A DNA stretch of 25,156 nucleotides from Prevotella sp. UBA7764 (GTDB lineage Bacteria; Bacteroidota; Bacteroidia; Bacteroidales; Bacteroidaceae), in the NCBI GenBank assembly GCA_002481295.1, contig DLDU01000060.1, forward strand, positions 1-25,156, given 5' to 3'. The position numbers and the translations under genes are program-made. The notes beneath the pieces were generated by a model that was not told the origin of the DNA, did no database searches, and saw only the letters and a program-made list of their open reading frames with translations. The stretch's first letter is position 1. Each line of letters starts with the position of its first letter. Shown piece by piece: positions 1 through 7,577 of this stretch.

Positions 1-17
1 AATGCCGAGACGCTTAC

Positions 18-137
18 GATTTAACGGATTACACGGATAATAGTGGTGCATCTGTGGAAATCTGTGGGATCTGTGTGAACTTTCTCACGGAGGATGTTTT
101 TATTTCTCACGGATTTAACGGATTACACGGATTATAG
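18..137. repeat. Direct repeat pair in an intergenic repeat cluster
   Basis: A 26-bp unit (GATTTAACGGATTACACGGA plus TAATAG or TTATAG) occurs at 18-43 and 112-137 with one mismatch. Between the copies are related short words such as ATCTGTG and TCTCACGGA, so the block looks like a mosaic of short repeated words. Similar ACGGATTACACGGAT strings are, from memory, common between genes in Bacteroidales. No gene was found in 1-292. The stretch lies downstream of the toxin gene that ends at 293. Confidence 0.7.
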
Positions 138-292
138 TACATATAGATGCGCAGAAAGCTATGAAATAATCTGTATGCAAGAATTTGGGTGCGAATATCA
201 CACGGAAATTTTTTCTTCATAGGTCATAGAGGCCCAGCAGACTATATCGTTGATATGCATGGTGATATCTGCGTGAACTATAAAGCAAAATT

Positions 293-1141
293 TTAGATAG
301 CATCTTCGTCAAGATTGAAGTTTTCAAAGAACTGTCGTCTTCTTTCTTTCAAGTCTACGGTCTTTTGAAACATAAACTTGCAATTAAGATCATATAACGG
401 CATTGCTGCTATATGCTCAATCCGATCAGTAAACCCTAAATGCTCACGGTAATAGTTGACTAGATACTCGTCATCTGTAAGGTCTGCAGCAAACAAGAAC
501 AGGTATTCACAACCCACAATCTCCATAATGTTAATAACTTGTGGAACTATGAATTGCCAGAAGACTACGGCTCCTAACGGCTTTATGTTCTTCAGTGGCC
601 ACTCGTCATGATATAGGTCATTGGCACAGAAGTGCATCAACTCCACACCGGAATAGGTCTTACCAACATTATGTTGCCCTGGCCGAAAAAGCTTGTTAAG
701 ATCTATGTCGGTGACATTTTTATGTAGAACATCTGCAACTCGCTCTCGTCGTACCCCTTTCTTAGTCCTTAATAGTTCCAAGATTTGTTCGAGTTCCTTT
801 CTATCATCATCTGAAACCTTTTCATCTTTTTGACGTGTGGCAACAAAATCATAGAACTTGCTTAGCATTTTCAGCCTTTCGCCCTCGATGAACTCATCAT
901 ATAATTGGCCACATTTTAATGAGAAATAAAACAGAATATTATTACTTGAATCTTTAACAACGTAATACGCAACAATATTATCTTCATCCTCCTTAAATGC
1001 CTCATTGCGGAGGGTCTGAGCTATAGAATCATTTCTTCCGTTGATGAAATCTTCTACAAGCCTGATATTGTCTTGGTTTCTTGATAGTCTTTCACACCTT
1101 AGACTATCAATAATCGCTTTTTGTTCAGCTGTTATTCTCAT
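293..1141 (-). CDS. GNAT-fold protein, putative toxin of a Panacea-type toxin-antitoxin pair
   Basis: This 282-residue protein is probably an acetyltransferase-like toxin. Its C-terminal third carries a GNAT-like signature: a hydrophobic strand (YLFLFAAD) followed by NYYREHLGF, resembling the FYEKLGF end of many N-acetyltransferases. An N-terminal strand pair (residues about 55-75) would fit the start of the same fold, and a charged helical insert (about 85-150) separates the two. No signal peptide or membrane segment is seen. Its ATG overlaps the stop of the upstream gene as ATGA (1138-1141), the coupling usual for toxin-antitoxin pairs. Known background: Panacea/SocA antitoxins neutralise many unrelated toxins, GNAT-like ones among them. 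The target (tRNA, ribosome or other) cannot be read from the sequence. An ordinary acetyltransferase is the alternative. Confidence 0.6.
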   Translation of the reverse strand: MRITAEQKAIIDSLRCERLSRNQDNIRLVEDFINGRNDSIAQTLRNEAFKEDEDNIVAYYVVKDSSNNILFYFSLKCGQLYDEFIEGERLKMLSKFYDFVATRQKDEKVSDDDRKELEQILELLRTKKGVRRERVADVLHKNVTDIDLNKLFRPGQHNVGKTYSGVELMHFCANDLYHDEWPLKNIKPLGAVVFWQFIVPQVINIMEIVGCEYLFLFAADLTDDEYLVNYYREHLGFTDRIEHIAAMPLYDLNCKFMFQKTVDLKERRRQFFENFNLDEDAI

Positions 1142-1623
1142 TTTACAGAAGTGGCATGGAGGCCAAGAGCACGTAGCATAGCCCTTCTGGTCTTGATTCT
1201 GTCGGCATCTACCCTAATATCCTCTGTCTTGATTTCTATCTTACAAGAAGCATCAGGAGCATATCCCTCTCTTGCTTTTTGCCATGAATATTCTCCATGG
1301 GTGAGGGTACTCAGACTCCATGATCTTTTGGGAGCATAAATAGAAAAGATCTTATCAAATATTGGTTTGTACTTCTCTATAGCCTCAATTGATAATTTCT
1401 CATGTAAGTCCCCTGATTGAAAATGCTTGTGGATGACGTATAGAACCGGACCATATTTCCAAGCCTCAAACTGATCGTTGAATAATGGCTCACCTGTCTG
1501 AATAATAGTCTCACGCTGCGTCAGATAAAGTAGCTTGTGCAACTTCATCTCGTCTATATTGTGTCCATATTCTTTATAGTATCGATCACATATATAAGAG
1601 GCTATTTTAAGAACATCTTCCAT
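1138..1623 (-). CDS. Panacea (DUF4065/SocA-like) domain antitoxin
   Basis: This 161-residue cytoplasmic protein matches the Panacea/DUF4065 pattern: an N-terminal helix (VLKIASYICDRYY), then KLHKLLYLTQ, then FEAWKYGPVLYVIHKHF at about residues 27-67. Members of this family bind and neutralise toxins encoded beside them; the founding member SocA is a proteolytic adaptor for SocB in Caulobacter. Here it is first in a two-gene unit, has its own promoter 23 bp upstream, and is translationally coupled to the GNAT-fold gene through an ATGA overlap. The C-terminal half (STLTHGEYSWQKAREGY, then basic residues) is probably the partner-specific part. The family call is firm; the antitoxin role is inferred from family and layout. 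Confidence 0.8.
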   Translation of the reverse strand: MEDVLKIASYICDRYYKEYGHNIDEMKLHKLLYLTQRETIIQTGEPLFNDQFEAWKYGPVLYVIHKHFQSGDLHEKLSIEAIEKYKPIFDKIFSIYAPKRSWSLSTLTHGEYSWQKAREGYAPDASCKIEIKTEDIRVDADRIKTRRAMLRALGLHATSVK

Positions 1624-1645
1624 TACTACCTTCTTTAGCTCATTG

Positions 1646-1676
1646 CAAAATTAGCTGATGTTTTTGAATCTTGCAA
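1646..1676 (-). promoter_or_regulatory. Promoter of the toxin-antitoxin unit
   Basis: Read on the minus strand there is TTG (1676-1674), exactly 20 bp, then TAATTTTG (1653-1646), matching the Bacteroidetes TTG/TAnnTTTG promoter. Transcription would begin near 1640, giving a leader of about 16 nt before the ATG at 1623. Confidence 0.65.
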
Positions 1677-1760
1677 ATAAGTATAAGAATATTTTGTTAA
1701 ATGCAATGTTAATTCAGTCTTCACGACATACATTTCCATTACCGAGATTGTCTGTTATCG

Positions 1761-1783
1761 TAAAAAGAAGGACAGAAGTCCTT
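1761..1783 (-). terminator. Terminator after the NusG-like gene
   Basis: On the minus strand the sequence reads AAGGAC-TTCT-GTCCTT, a 6-bp stem with a 4-nt loop (1768-1783), followed by CTTTTTA. It lies 4 bp past the stop codon of the NusG-like gene, so that gene is probably not co-transcribed with the toxin-antitoxin pair. Confidence 0.7.
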
Positions 1784-1787
1784 AACC

Positions 1788-2489
1788 TTACTCTACAACC
1801 TCTTCGAACAATTCTTTATGAATATTGCTGATGGATAGCGACTTGTTGCCAAAGGGCAGGATGAACTTACGGTCACCGGCCTTGCGGACAACGTAACCCT
1901 CACGGCCCTTCAGGATACCTGTAAGGATGCGCATGAGCTTGTGCCCCTCAGCATAGTAGCTGATGGGATGATCCATGATCCTGACAAGAGACGAGCCTAA
2001 ACGGGAGGCTTGCATAAACGGAATCATCTGGTCATTGGGGATGACTGCCGGCATGCCTGTGGCGGGATCCTTGACCAAATGGATGGGATTGGGGTAATGG
2101 TTGTTTAAATAGCGCTGGACATCAGCCGCCTCACCTTGGAAGAAGACAAGACCACTGCCAGTATCGTGTTCAACACGCTTGCCTTGACTTAACCGCTTGG
2201 GCACACGTGATGAGGTACTACGGTCTACAAAACAAAGTACAGGAGCATCGGCGAAGATGGCGCAGTCCTGCTCTAATTCCTTGGTCTTCTTGTAATGCAC
2301 ATGGACATAACACCACGTAAGATTGTGAGGGGTGTACGCTGTCCCTTCATAGGCAGTGACGCTGCTTCCCGGGTATATACCTTTTATGGTTGAAACTGTG
2401 TCGTTCGCAGCTCCAACCTCGGTTTGGTCTCCATCATGAAGTGTCAGTTCGTCATGGAACTTAGAATTCGCGTTCCTGCTATCCAGCAT
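1788..2489 (-). CDS. NusG-like (UpxY-related) transcription antitermination protein
   Basis: This 233-residue protein looks like a specialised NusG paralogue. The C-terminal part has a KOW-type segment (ILKGREGYVVRKAGDRKFI, about residues 192-210), with the Gly-x-x-Gly turn and alternating hydrophobic strands of the family. The middle (TWCYVHVHYKKTKELE, then LVFFQGEAADVQRYL, then AVIPNDQMIPFMQ) follows the N-terminal domain of Bacteroidetes NusG-like proteins. About 50 residues precede that domain, longer than usual. Such proteins bind RNA polymerase and promote elongation through their own operon, often one for surface polysaccharide. Here no such operon follows; a terminator lies directly after the gene, so it either acts elsewhere or is left over from a lost locus. 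The ATG at 2489 is preceded by AAGGAG, and an in-frame TAG 12 nt upstream rules out a longer start. Confidence 0.62.
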   Translation of the reverse strand: MLDSRNANSKFHDELTLHDGDQTEVGAANDTVSTIKGIYPGSSVTAYEGTAYTPHNLTWCYVHVHYKKTKELEQDCAIFADAPVLCFVDRSTSSRVPKRLSQGKRVEHDTGSGLVFFQGEAADVQRYLNNHYPNPIHLVKDPATGMPAVIPNDQMIPFMQASRLGSSLVRIMDHPISYYAEGHKLMRILTGILKGREGYVVRKAGDRKFILPFGNKSLSISNIHKELFEEVVE

Positions 2490-2501
2490 GGTCTTCTCCT
2501 T

Positions 2502-2576
2502 CTAATCTATGTCACTCTTAGCGCAGTACATCTTGGATGCACCGTGCACTATATTTCTTTTTTTAGTCAACTTCAT
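2502..2576 (-). CDS. Possible 24-residue upstream reading frame in the NusG-like leader
   Basis: In the leader RNA an ATG at 2576 opens a 24-codon frame (MKLTKKRNIVHGASKMYCAK, then SDID) that ends with TAG at 2504-2502. It is in the same frame as the NusG-like gene, whose ATG follows 12 nt later. It is basic, has no recognised domain, and could be a leader peptide, a former N-terminus cut off by a stop codon, or chance. Confidence 0.3.
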   Translation of the reverse strand: MKLTKKRNIVHGASKMYCAKSDID

Positions 2577-2600
2577 CCGCCTTAACTCTTTAAAGGTGGG

Positions 2601-2672
2601 TATCATAGAGCCGCGGCTCTTTGATAAGAAGACGTGGGGGGAATCTTCGAATGCGGTCTTCCCCACCTCTTC
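2601..2672 (-). promoter_or_regulatory. Two hairpins in the 5' leader of the NusG-like gene
   Basis: Two structures can form in the roughly 185-nt leader. The first, 2628-2672, pairs GAAGAGGTGGGGAA with TTCCCCCCACGTCTTC around a loop of about 15 nt. The second, 2601-2626, is a near-perfect 26-bp inverted repeat centred on GAGCCGCGGCTC with flanking TATCA/TGATA. Neither is followed by a T-run, so they are not plain terminators. Known background: specialised NusG proteins often act through leader RNA or pause hairpins. A regulatory role here is inference. Confidence 0.5.
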
Positions 2673-2678
2673 TGCTTG

Positions 2679-2709
2679 CAAATTTAACTAAAATATATTA
2701 TATTGGCAA
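2679..2709 (-). promoter_or_regulatory. Promoter of the NusG-like gene
   Basis: The minus strand reads TTG (2709-2707), 20 bp, TAAATTTG (2686-2679). The start of transcription would be near 2673, right at the base of the first leader hairpin. Confidence 0.6.
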
Positions 2710-2845
2710 GTAAACGACAAGAAATATTAGAACTTTCAACGTTTATATCCGAGCAGAATCCATGCATCTTCAAGTCCTTTATACATAATCTTGTTTCTTA
2801 TGGTGTTAGAGATTAACGTACATATTCGAGCATTATTCAAATATG

Positions 2846-2875
2846 AAAAAAAAGGACTGCCCGAAAGAGCAGTCC
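2846..2875 (-). terminator. Strong terminator of the parA-to-rel operon
   Basis: On the minus strand GGACTGC pairs with GCAGTCC (2875-2869 and 2860-2854) around an 8-nt loop and is followed by eight T residues (2853-2846). It lies about 105 bp after the rel stop codon and marks the end of the conserved minus-strand operon. Nothing else was recognised in 2710-2980. Confidence 0.85.
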
Positions 2876-2980
2876 CTTGTATTTTTAGCTAATTTGAAAA
2901 GTGATCAAACGTTTCAAGTGGCATTGGAGGTCCAACGTCAGACTTGATGAAAGCGGCGGAGAGCAGTGTTCTGCCCTACT

Positions 2981-5245
2981 CTATAATATCTGCTTGACTT
3001 CCTGCAAGTCTGGGATCTTCTTCAGTCGTCCCATAATCACCTTCACTTCTTCACGATCATGGACCCGAATCTCGATAGTACCTTTGAAGATACCCTCATC
3101 AGCAGTGAAGGCAACCTTATGGATATTGACGTTCATCTTGTTGGAGATGACCTCAGAGACATCGCGCAGCATACCCTTTCGGTCGATGCCATTGACCTCG
3201 ATGGTAGCATCGAAGAAGAGTTGCTTGTGCATATCCCACTTGGCATCAAGGATACGCGGACCAAAACTTGTCTTGAGTTTGCTGGCCACCGGACAGGAAC
3301 GCTTGTGGATCTCGATGCGATTTTTGCCGTCGATGAATCCCAAGATGTCGTCGCCGGGTATTGGATGACAACAGTCGGGGAAGATATACATGCCGATGGT
3401 CTCTTCCGTGATGATGCAAGGCTTCTTCTTGTCGAAGTCTTTTCCGACGACCAACAGCTGCGGTGTGTCGTCGTCCTTCTTCTTCTTTCCTTTGTTTAGA
3501 AAAGGTACAAACTTGCGCCAACCCGTCGAACCGCTATCTTTCTTCTTACCGTGGAGGACATCGAGATCTTTGTCGCCGAGGATGATGGTACGCTCACCCA
3601 AAGCCTCGAAGAAGTCCTCATGTTTAGCAATATCGTGGAAATCTGAAAGTTTGTCTACAACAGCAGTAGAGAGTTCCATGTCGTTTTTGGCAAGCCAGTC
3701 GTTCAGCGTTTTCTCACCTTTCTTCTGTATCTCTCTACTCTCCCGTCTGAGCACAGCCTGAATCTTGCTCTTTGCCTTTGCCGTGGACACGAAATTGATC
3801 CATGCTGGCTGCACGTGCTGAGAGTTGGAAGTAAGAATCTCGACCTGGTCACCACTCTGGAGCTTATGACTCAACGGCACAAGCTTATGGTTGACCTTTG
3901 CGCCAATGCAATGGCTGCCTAAGAAGGTATGAATTTGAAAAGCAAAGTCAAGCACCGTACACCCTGCCGGCAACGTCTTGACCTCACCCTTGGGAGTAAA
4001 GACAAAGATCTCGGAAGAGAACAGGTTGAGTTTCACCGAATCGAGGAAATCCATGGCATCGGGCTGCGGATCATCGAGTATCTCCTTGATGGTGCTCAGC
4101 CAGTTGTTGAGTTCGTCATCGTCGTGAGAGTATTCGCCTTCCTTATATTTCCAATGAGCGGCAAAGCCCTGCTCGGCGATCTCATCCATGCGCTGTGAGC
4201 GAATCTGCACCTCGATCCACTGGCCTTGGCGTGACATCATCGTGGCGTGAAGAGCCTGATAGCCGTTGGCCTTGGGATGGTTGACCCAGTCGCGCAGACG
4301 GTCGGGATGACTCTTATAGATCTGATTGAGGGCAACATAGATGCGGAAGCATTCGTTGATTTCGTCCTTAGGATCAGATGGTTTGAAGATGATGCGCACG
4401 GCAAGGATGTCATAGATCTCGTCGAAGGTAACATGCTTGTTCTGCATCTTCGACCAAATGGAATAAGGACTCTTGACCCTGGCCTTGATGGTATATTCAA
4501 TGCCCATGTCGTCGAGAGCTTTACGGATGGGTGCCGTGAAGTCGTCAAAGACCCTGTTGCGCTGTTTCTCTGTGAATGACAGCTTATTGACAATGGAGGC
4601 ATATTCCTCGGGATGCTCGTAGCGGAAACTCAGGTCCTCGAGTTCTGTTTTGATCTTGTTCAGTCCCAATCGATTGGCAATAGGCGCATAGATATAGAGC
4701 GTCTCACCCGCTATCTTATATTGCTTATTGGCAGGTTGGGAGGCAAGTGTACGCATGTTGTGGAGGCGGTCACAGATCTTAATGAGAATCACGCGGATGT
4801 CATCACTCATCGTGAGCAACAGTTTCTTGAAGTTCTCGGCCTGTGCCGAGGCATGATCCCCGAAGATACCACCACTGATCTTAGTGAGTCCATCTACGAT
4901 CTTGGCAATCTTCTCTCCAAAGATATTCTCAATGTCCTCAGTGGTATAGTCTGTATCTTCCACGACATCATGGAGCAAAGCTGCGCAGATGCTCGTAGAA
5001 CCCAGTCCCATCTCCTCGCAGGCGATCTGTGCCACGGCGATAGGATGCATGATATAGGGCTCACCCGACAACCGTCGCACGCCTTTATGAGCCTGGCGGG
5101 CGAAGTTAAACGCTTTGGTGATGATGTCCACCTTCTTCCGATGGGGCGAAGCGAGATAAGTGTCCAACAGATGCTGAAAAGCATCATTGATCATTTTGTT
5201 GTCAGCGGCTTCGCGCTCCTTGTTTTTCTGCTCTAATTCGTCCAT
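2981..5245 (-). CDS. rel: Bifunctional (p)ppGpp synthetase/hydrolase (RelA/SpoT family)
   Basis: This cytoplasmic enzyme of the stringent response makes (p)ppGpp from ATP and GDP/GTP and degrades it. At 754 residues it has the normal family length. Domains in order: HD hydrolase (about 40-195) with an intact HDVVED motif at about residues 92-97 and DRLHNMRTL, so hydrolysis is predicted active; synthetase (about 240-370) with VKSPYSIWSKM, YDILAVRIIF and NGYQALHATM; TGS (about 410-475, IFVFTPKGEV); and a C-terminal ACT domain ending in LKKIPDLQEVKQIL. ATG at 5245 was chosen; a TTG at 5254 would add three residues (MWR). The gene lies 11 bp after the transglycosylase gene and is last in the operon. 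It ends in TAG, which shows that TAG is an ordinary stop here. Confidence 0.95.
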   Translation of the reverse strand: MDELEQKNKEREAADNKMINDAFQHLLDTYLASPHRKKVDIITKAFNFARQAHKGVRRLSGEPYIMHPIAVAQIACEEMGLGSTSICAALLHDVVEDTDYTTEDIENIFGEKIAKIVDGLTKISGGIFGDHASAQAENFKKLLLTMSDDIRVILIKICDRLHNMRTLASQPANKQYKIAGETLYIYAPIANRLGLNKIKTELEDLSFRYEHPEEYASIVNKLSFTEKQRNRVFDDFTAPIRKALDDMGIEYTIKARVKSPYSIWSKMQNKHVTFDEIYDILAVRIIFKPSDPKDEINECFRIYVALNQIYKSHPDRLRDWVNHPKANGYQALHATMMSRQGQWIEVQIRSQRMDEIAEQGFAAHWKYKEGEYSHDDDELNNWLSTIKEILDDPQPDAMDFLDSVKLNLFSSEIFVFTPKGEVKTLPAGCTVLDFAFQIHTFLGSHCIGAKVNHKLVPLSHKLQSGDQVEILTSNSQHVQPAWINFVSTAKAKSKIQAVLRRESREIQKKGEKTLNDWLAKNDMELSTAVVDKLSDFHDIAKHEDFFEALGERTIILGDKDLDVLHGKKKDSGSTGWRKFVPFLNKGKKKKDDDTPQLLVVGKDFDKKKPCIITEETIGMYIFPDCCHPIPGDDILGFIDGKNRIEIHKRSCPVASKLKTSFGPRILDAKWDMHKQLFFDATIEVNGIDRKGMLRDVSEVISNKMNVNIHKVAFTADEGIFKGTIEIRVHDREEVKVIMGRLKKIPDLQEVKQIL

Positions 5246-5256
5246 ACGCCACAAGG

Positions 5257-6819
5257 TTATTTGACTTTTATCTTCTTTCCTTTCTGAATTGTGCTTCCCG
5301 AGATACCATTCAGCTTACGGAGTTTCTTCACCGTGGTATGGTTTTGTTCTGCAATCTCACTGAGGGTATCCCCGCTCTTGACGGTTACGCTCTTGGACTG
5401 CTGTCCATTGTCTTTTTTCGATTTACTCTTCTTGCTGTTCCGGCTTCTTGAGCTACTTGAGTTTTTAGAACTACGGCTTTGGCTCTTCCGTGAGCGATAG
5501 CTGCGCTTACTCGAAGAGCGCTCTGTTTGCTCGCTGTCATTGTCATCATCGCTGTCATTTGCGCTGACCGTCTTTTGCTCATTGCCAGCCGGTGTCTTGT
5601 CGCCCTTCTGCGTTACCGGCGTCGTCCCAGTATTGTCAGCCTTGTCGTCATCGGCTTTTTTCTTACTTGAAGATCTCGACACGAGTGTTACTTGATTCTT
5701 GTTGACCACATAGTGCCCGCCTTCAGCCTCCACTTCTGTGCGCTTAGGCTGATAGTCTGCCGGTGTATAGGCATAGACAGAGTCCGCATTGTCGATAAAC
5801 TTATTGATCATCGCTTCCGGCAGTCTGAGCGAAGCCTGTCCACTATTGCCGTTGACAATGTCGCGGCGGTACTGAGGGTTGAGATCACGTATCTCGTCGA
5901 TGTCCATCCCGAGTACATGGGCGATCTGCTCGAAATGCACGTCACGGTCAACCATCACGGTGTCTGTCTTATCCGGGAGTGTTGTCTTCAACGGGCAGAT
6001 ATTATGATCGCAATAATAATTCATAATATAGTTGGCGGCAATAAATGCCGGCACATAGCCACGCGTTTCCTTAGGCAGACGCGGGTAAATCTTCCAGTAG
6101 TCACGCTCACCATGAGAGCGGCGGATGGCCTTATTGATCTTGTCTGCACCACAATTATAAGCGGCGATGACAAGATTCCAGTCTCCAAACTTCTTATAAA
6201 GGTCACTCAAATATCGAGCTGCGGCATAGGAAGCCTTATACAAGTCGCGACGCTCATCGACGAGCGAGTTGACAGTAAGGTCGTAGCGCTTTGCCGTTGA
6301 AATCATAAACTGCCAAAGCCCCACAGCACCTACACGGGAGACCGCCTGTGGATTGAGTGCCGACTCGATGACAGGAAGATACTTCAACTCAAGCGGCAGA
6401 TCGTAAGCCTCCAAAGCTTCTTCAAAAACGGGAATATAGAAGTTTTGCGCTCCCAGCATATAGCCCACGGAATGACGCAACTCACCTGTGTAGCGGTCAA
6501 TGAATTTCTGCACGATATCGTTGTAAGGCATCTCAATGATAGTCGGCAACTTGCTCAACCGTTGTTTGTAGACATCGGCCGAATAAGTACGGTTGACATC
6601 CGGCATATTACAGTTGGGATCGCGGGTCAGGTAATTCTTGGCCTTATAGATTTGAGTAGTACTGTCGAGTTCTTCCGTCATGGACGTAGGTAGGTCTATT
6701 TGCTCTTCCTTGCCATTGGCGTTGGTGACAGTCACAGTCTTCTCCTGGTTGACCTGCGCCCAAGCAGAGGGGACGAAAGCCAACAGCAGCAGCATGACAA
6801 TGATATATGTTTTTCTCAT
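5257..6819 (-). CDS. MltD-like membrane-bound lytic murein transglycosylase with LysM domain
   Basis: The protein cleaves peptidoglycan glycan strands in the periplasm. Residues 1-21 form a signal peptide (ending PSAWA, then Q; no lipobox cysteine). The SLT/goose-lysozyme-like domain spans about 125-260, with the catalytic glutamate in VIESALNPQAVSRVGAVGLW at about residue 152, followed by the usual AAYNCG motif. A long Ser/Lys/Arg-rich linker (about 380-470, low complexity) leads to one LysM at about 472-519 (VKSGDTLSEIAEQN to KGKKIKV). The whole is 520 residues. It sits in a run of closely spaced genes, 9 bp after the DUF5683 gene and 11 bp before rel. MltD-like proteins of Bacteroidetes normally carry one or two LysM domains, so nothing is missing. 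Confidence 0.92.
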   Translation of the reverse strand: MRKTYIIVMLLLLAFVPSAWAQVNQEKTVTVTNANGKEEQIDLPTSMTEELDSTTQIYKAKNYLTRDPNCNMPDVNRTYSADVYKQRLSKLPTIIEMPYNDIVQKFIDRYTGELRHSVGYMLGAQNFYIPVFEEALEAYDLPLELKYLPVIESALNPQAVSRVGAVGLWQFMISTAKRYDLTVNSLVDERRDLYKASYAAARYLSDLYKKFGDWNLVIAAYNCGADKINKAIRRSHGERDYWKIYPRLPKETRGYVPAFIAANYIMNYYCDHNICPLKTTLPDKTDTVMVDRDVHFEQIAHVLGMDIDEIRDLNPQYRRDIVNGNSGQASLRLPEAMINKFIDNADSVYAYTPADYQPKRTEVEAEGGHYVVNKNQVTLVSRSSSKKKADDDKADNTGTTPVTQKGDKTPAGNEQKTVSANDSDDDNDSEQTERSSSKRSYRSRKSQSRSSKNSSSSRSRNSKKSKSKKDNGQQSKSVTVKSGDTLSEIAEQNHTTVKKLRKLNGISGSTIQKGKKIKVK

Positions 6820-6828
6820 AATGATATT

Positions 6829-7569
6829 CTAAAAGTTTATGCTACACTGCAAGCCTATACCACTTTGGCGCAAGGCAAGCAGCGAATGGTCTGTGTCATT
6901 GGTGATGACGGTCGGCGAAACACGCAGGCTCAGGTTGGGTGAGATGTCGAACTGCGAGAGAGATGCATCGACATAAGCGTCAACCACAGAAAGTCCATAG
7001 ATGCCGATCATCACAAACACGCTCATGTCGCGCCAACGGCGATAGCGGTCCTTGCGCTTACGGAACACCTCTTTCCATTTATCGGCATTCTCACTTGTAA
7101 TCGTCGATCCCAAATGCAGGAACTTATTGTAACTCTCGGTTGTCGGGTCGTTGTCCATGATGTCGAGATAAGCTTGGCTGTAGTCGCGATACATCATGTT
7201 GTTCCACCTCAATGCGTATGCGCAACCGACAAATCCTCCATAGAAGATCGGCAGTTTCCAGTATTTGCGATTATAGATCTGTCCCGCTCCCGGCAGCACG
7301 AGTGCCAACCACAGAGCACGTTTCGGATCAGGCTTCCATGTAGCCCAGTCGCGGTGCCTGCGTTGATGAGCACTGTCACTTTGCACCGTGAAAGGCTGCC
7401 CGTCCTTTGTCAAGCCCATGACACGTGCGCTGTCGATGAGCATCGTGTCGGGCACAGCTTCCTGTTTTTGCTTCGCCTTCGCTTGATGCTGGGCCGTTGC
7501 CGGCAGCATCACCATCAGCAGTAAGGCTGAAAGGCCTGCCTTCATCATTATATGTCTCAGTGTATTCAC
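6829..7569 (-). CDS. DUF5683-family membrane protein
   Basis: This 246-residue protein of unknown function begins with a signal-like hydrophobic stretch (about 10-26, LSALLLMVMLPATAQ). The middle has the family's recognisable segment: RALWLALVLPGAGQIYNRKYWKLP, here noted as LVLPGAGQIYNRKYWKLP at about 90-110, followed by a second hydrophobic helix (IFYGGFVGCAYALRW) and a basic stretch RKRKDRYRRWRD before a third hydrophobic segment (about 188-203). It is therefore probably an envelope or inner membrane protein. In Bacteroidales the gene is regularly found between parB and the MltD-like gene, as here (8 bp after parB). The constant company of peptidoglycan and chromosome-segregation genes hints at a cell-cycle or envelope role, which is inference. 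Confidence 0.8.
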   Translation of the reverse strand: MNTLRHIMMKAGLSALLLMVMLPATAQHQAKAKQKQEAVPDTMLIDSARVMGLTKDGQPFTVQSDSAHQRRHRDWATWKPDPKRALWLALVLPGAGQIYNRKYWKLPIFYGGFVGCAYALRWNNMMYRDYSQAYLDIMDNDPTTESYNKFLHLGSTITSENADKWKEVFRKRKDRYRRWRDMSVFVMIGIYGLSVVDAYVDASLSQFDISPNLSLRVSPTVITNDTDHSLLALRQSGIGLQCSINF

Positions 7570-7577
7570 ACGTCTAT

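Noticed and set aside
18..137. Ends of an insertion sequence
   Set aside because: The copies are direct, only 94 bp apart, and no transposase or fragment of one is present.
2509..2691. 60-codon plus-strand frame opposite the NusG-like leader
   Set aside because: It overlaps promoter and leader hairpins of the opposite strand and its product resembles nothing known.
4613..5236. 207-codon plus-strand frame opposite rel
   Set aside because: It is a shadow of the rel hydrolase domain; no promoter element or recognised motif.
5246..5254. rel starting at TTG 5254
   Set aside because: An ATG three codons downstream (5245) is preferable, and the extra residues MWR are not a family feature; the TTG start cannot be excluded fully.
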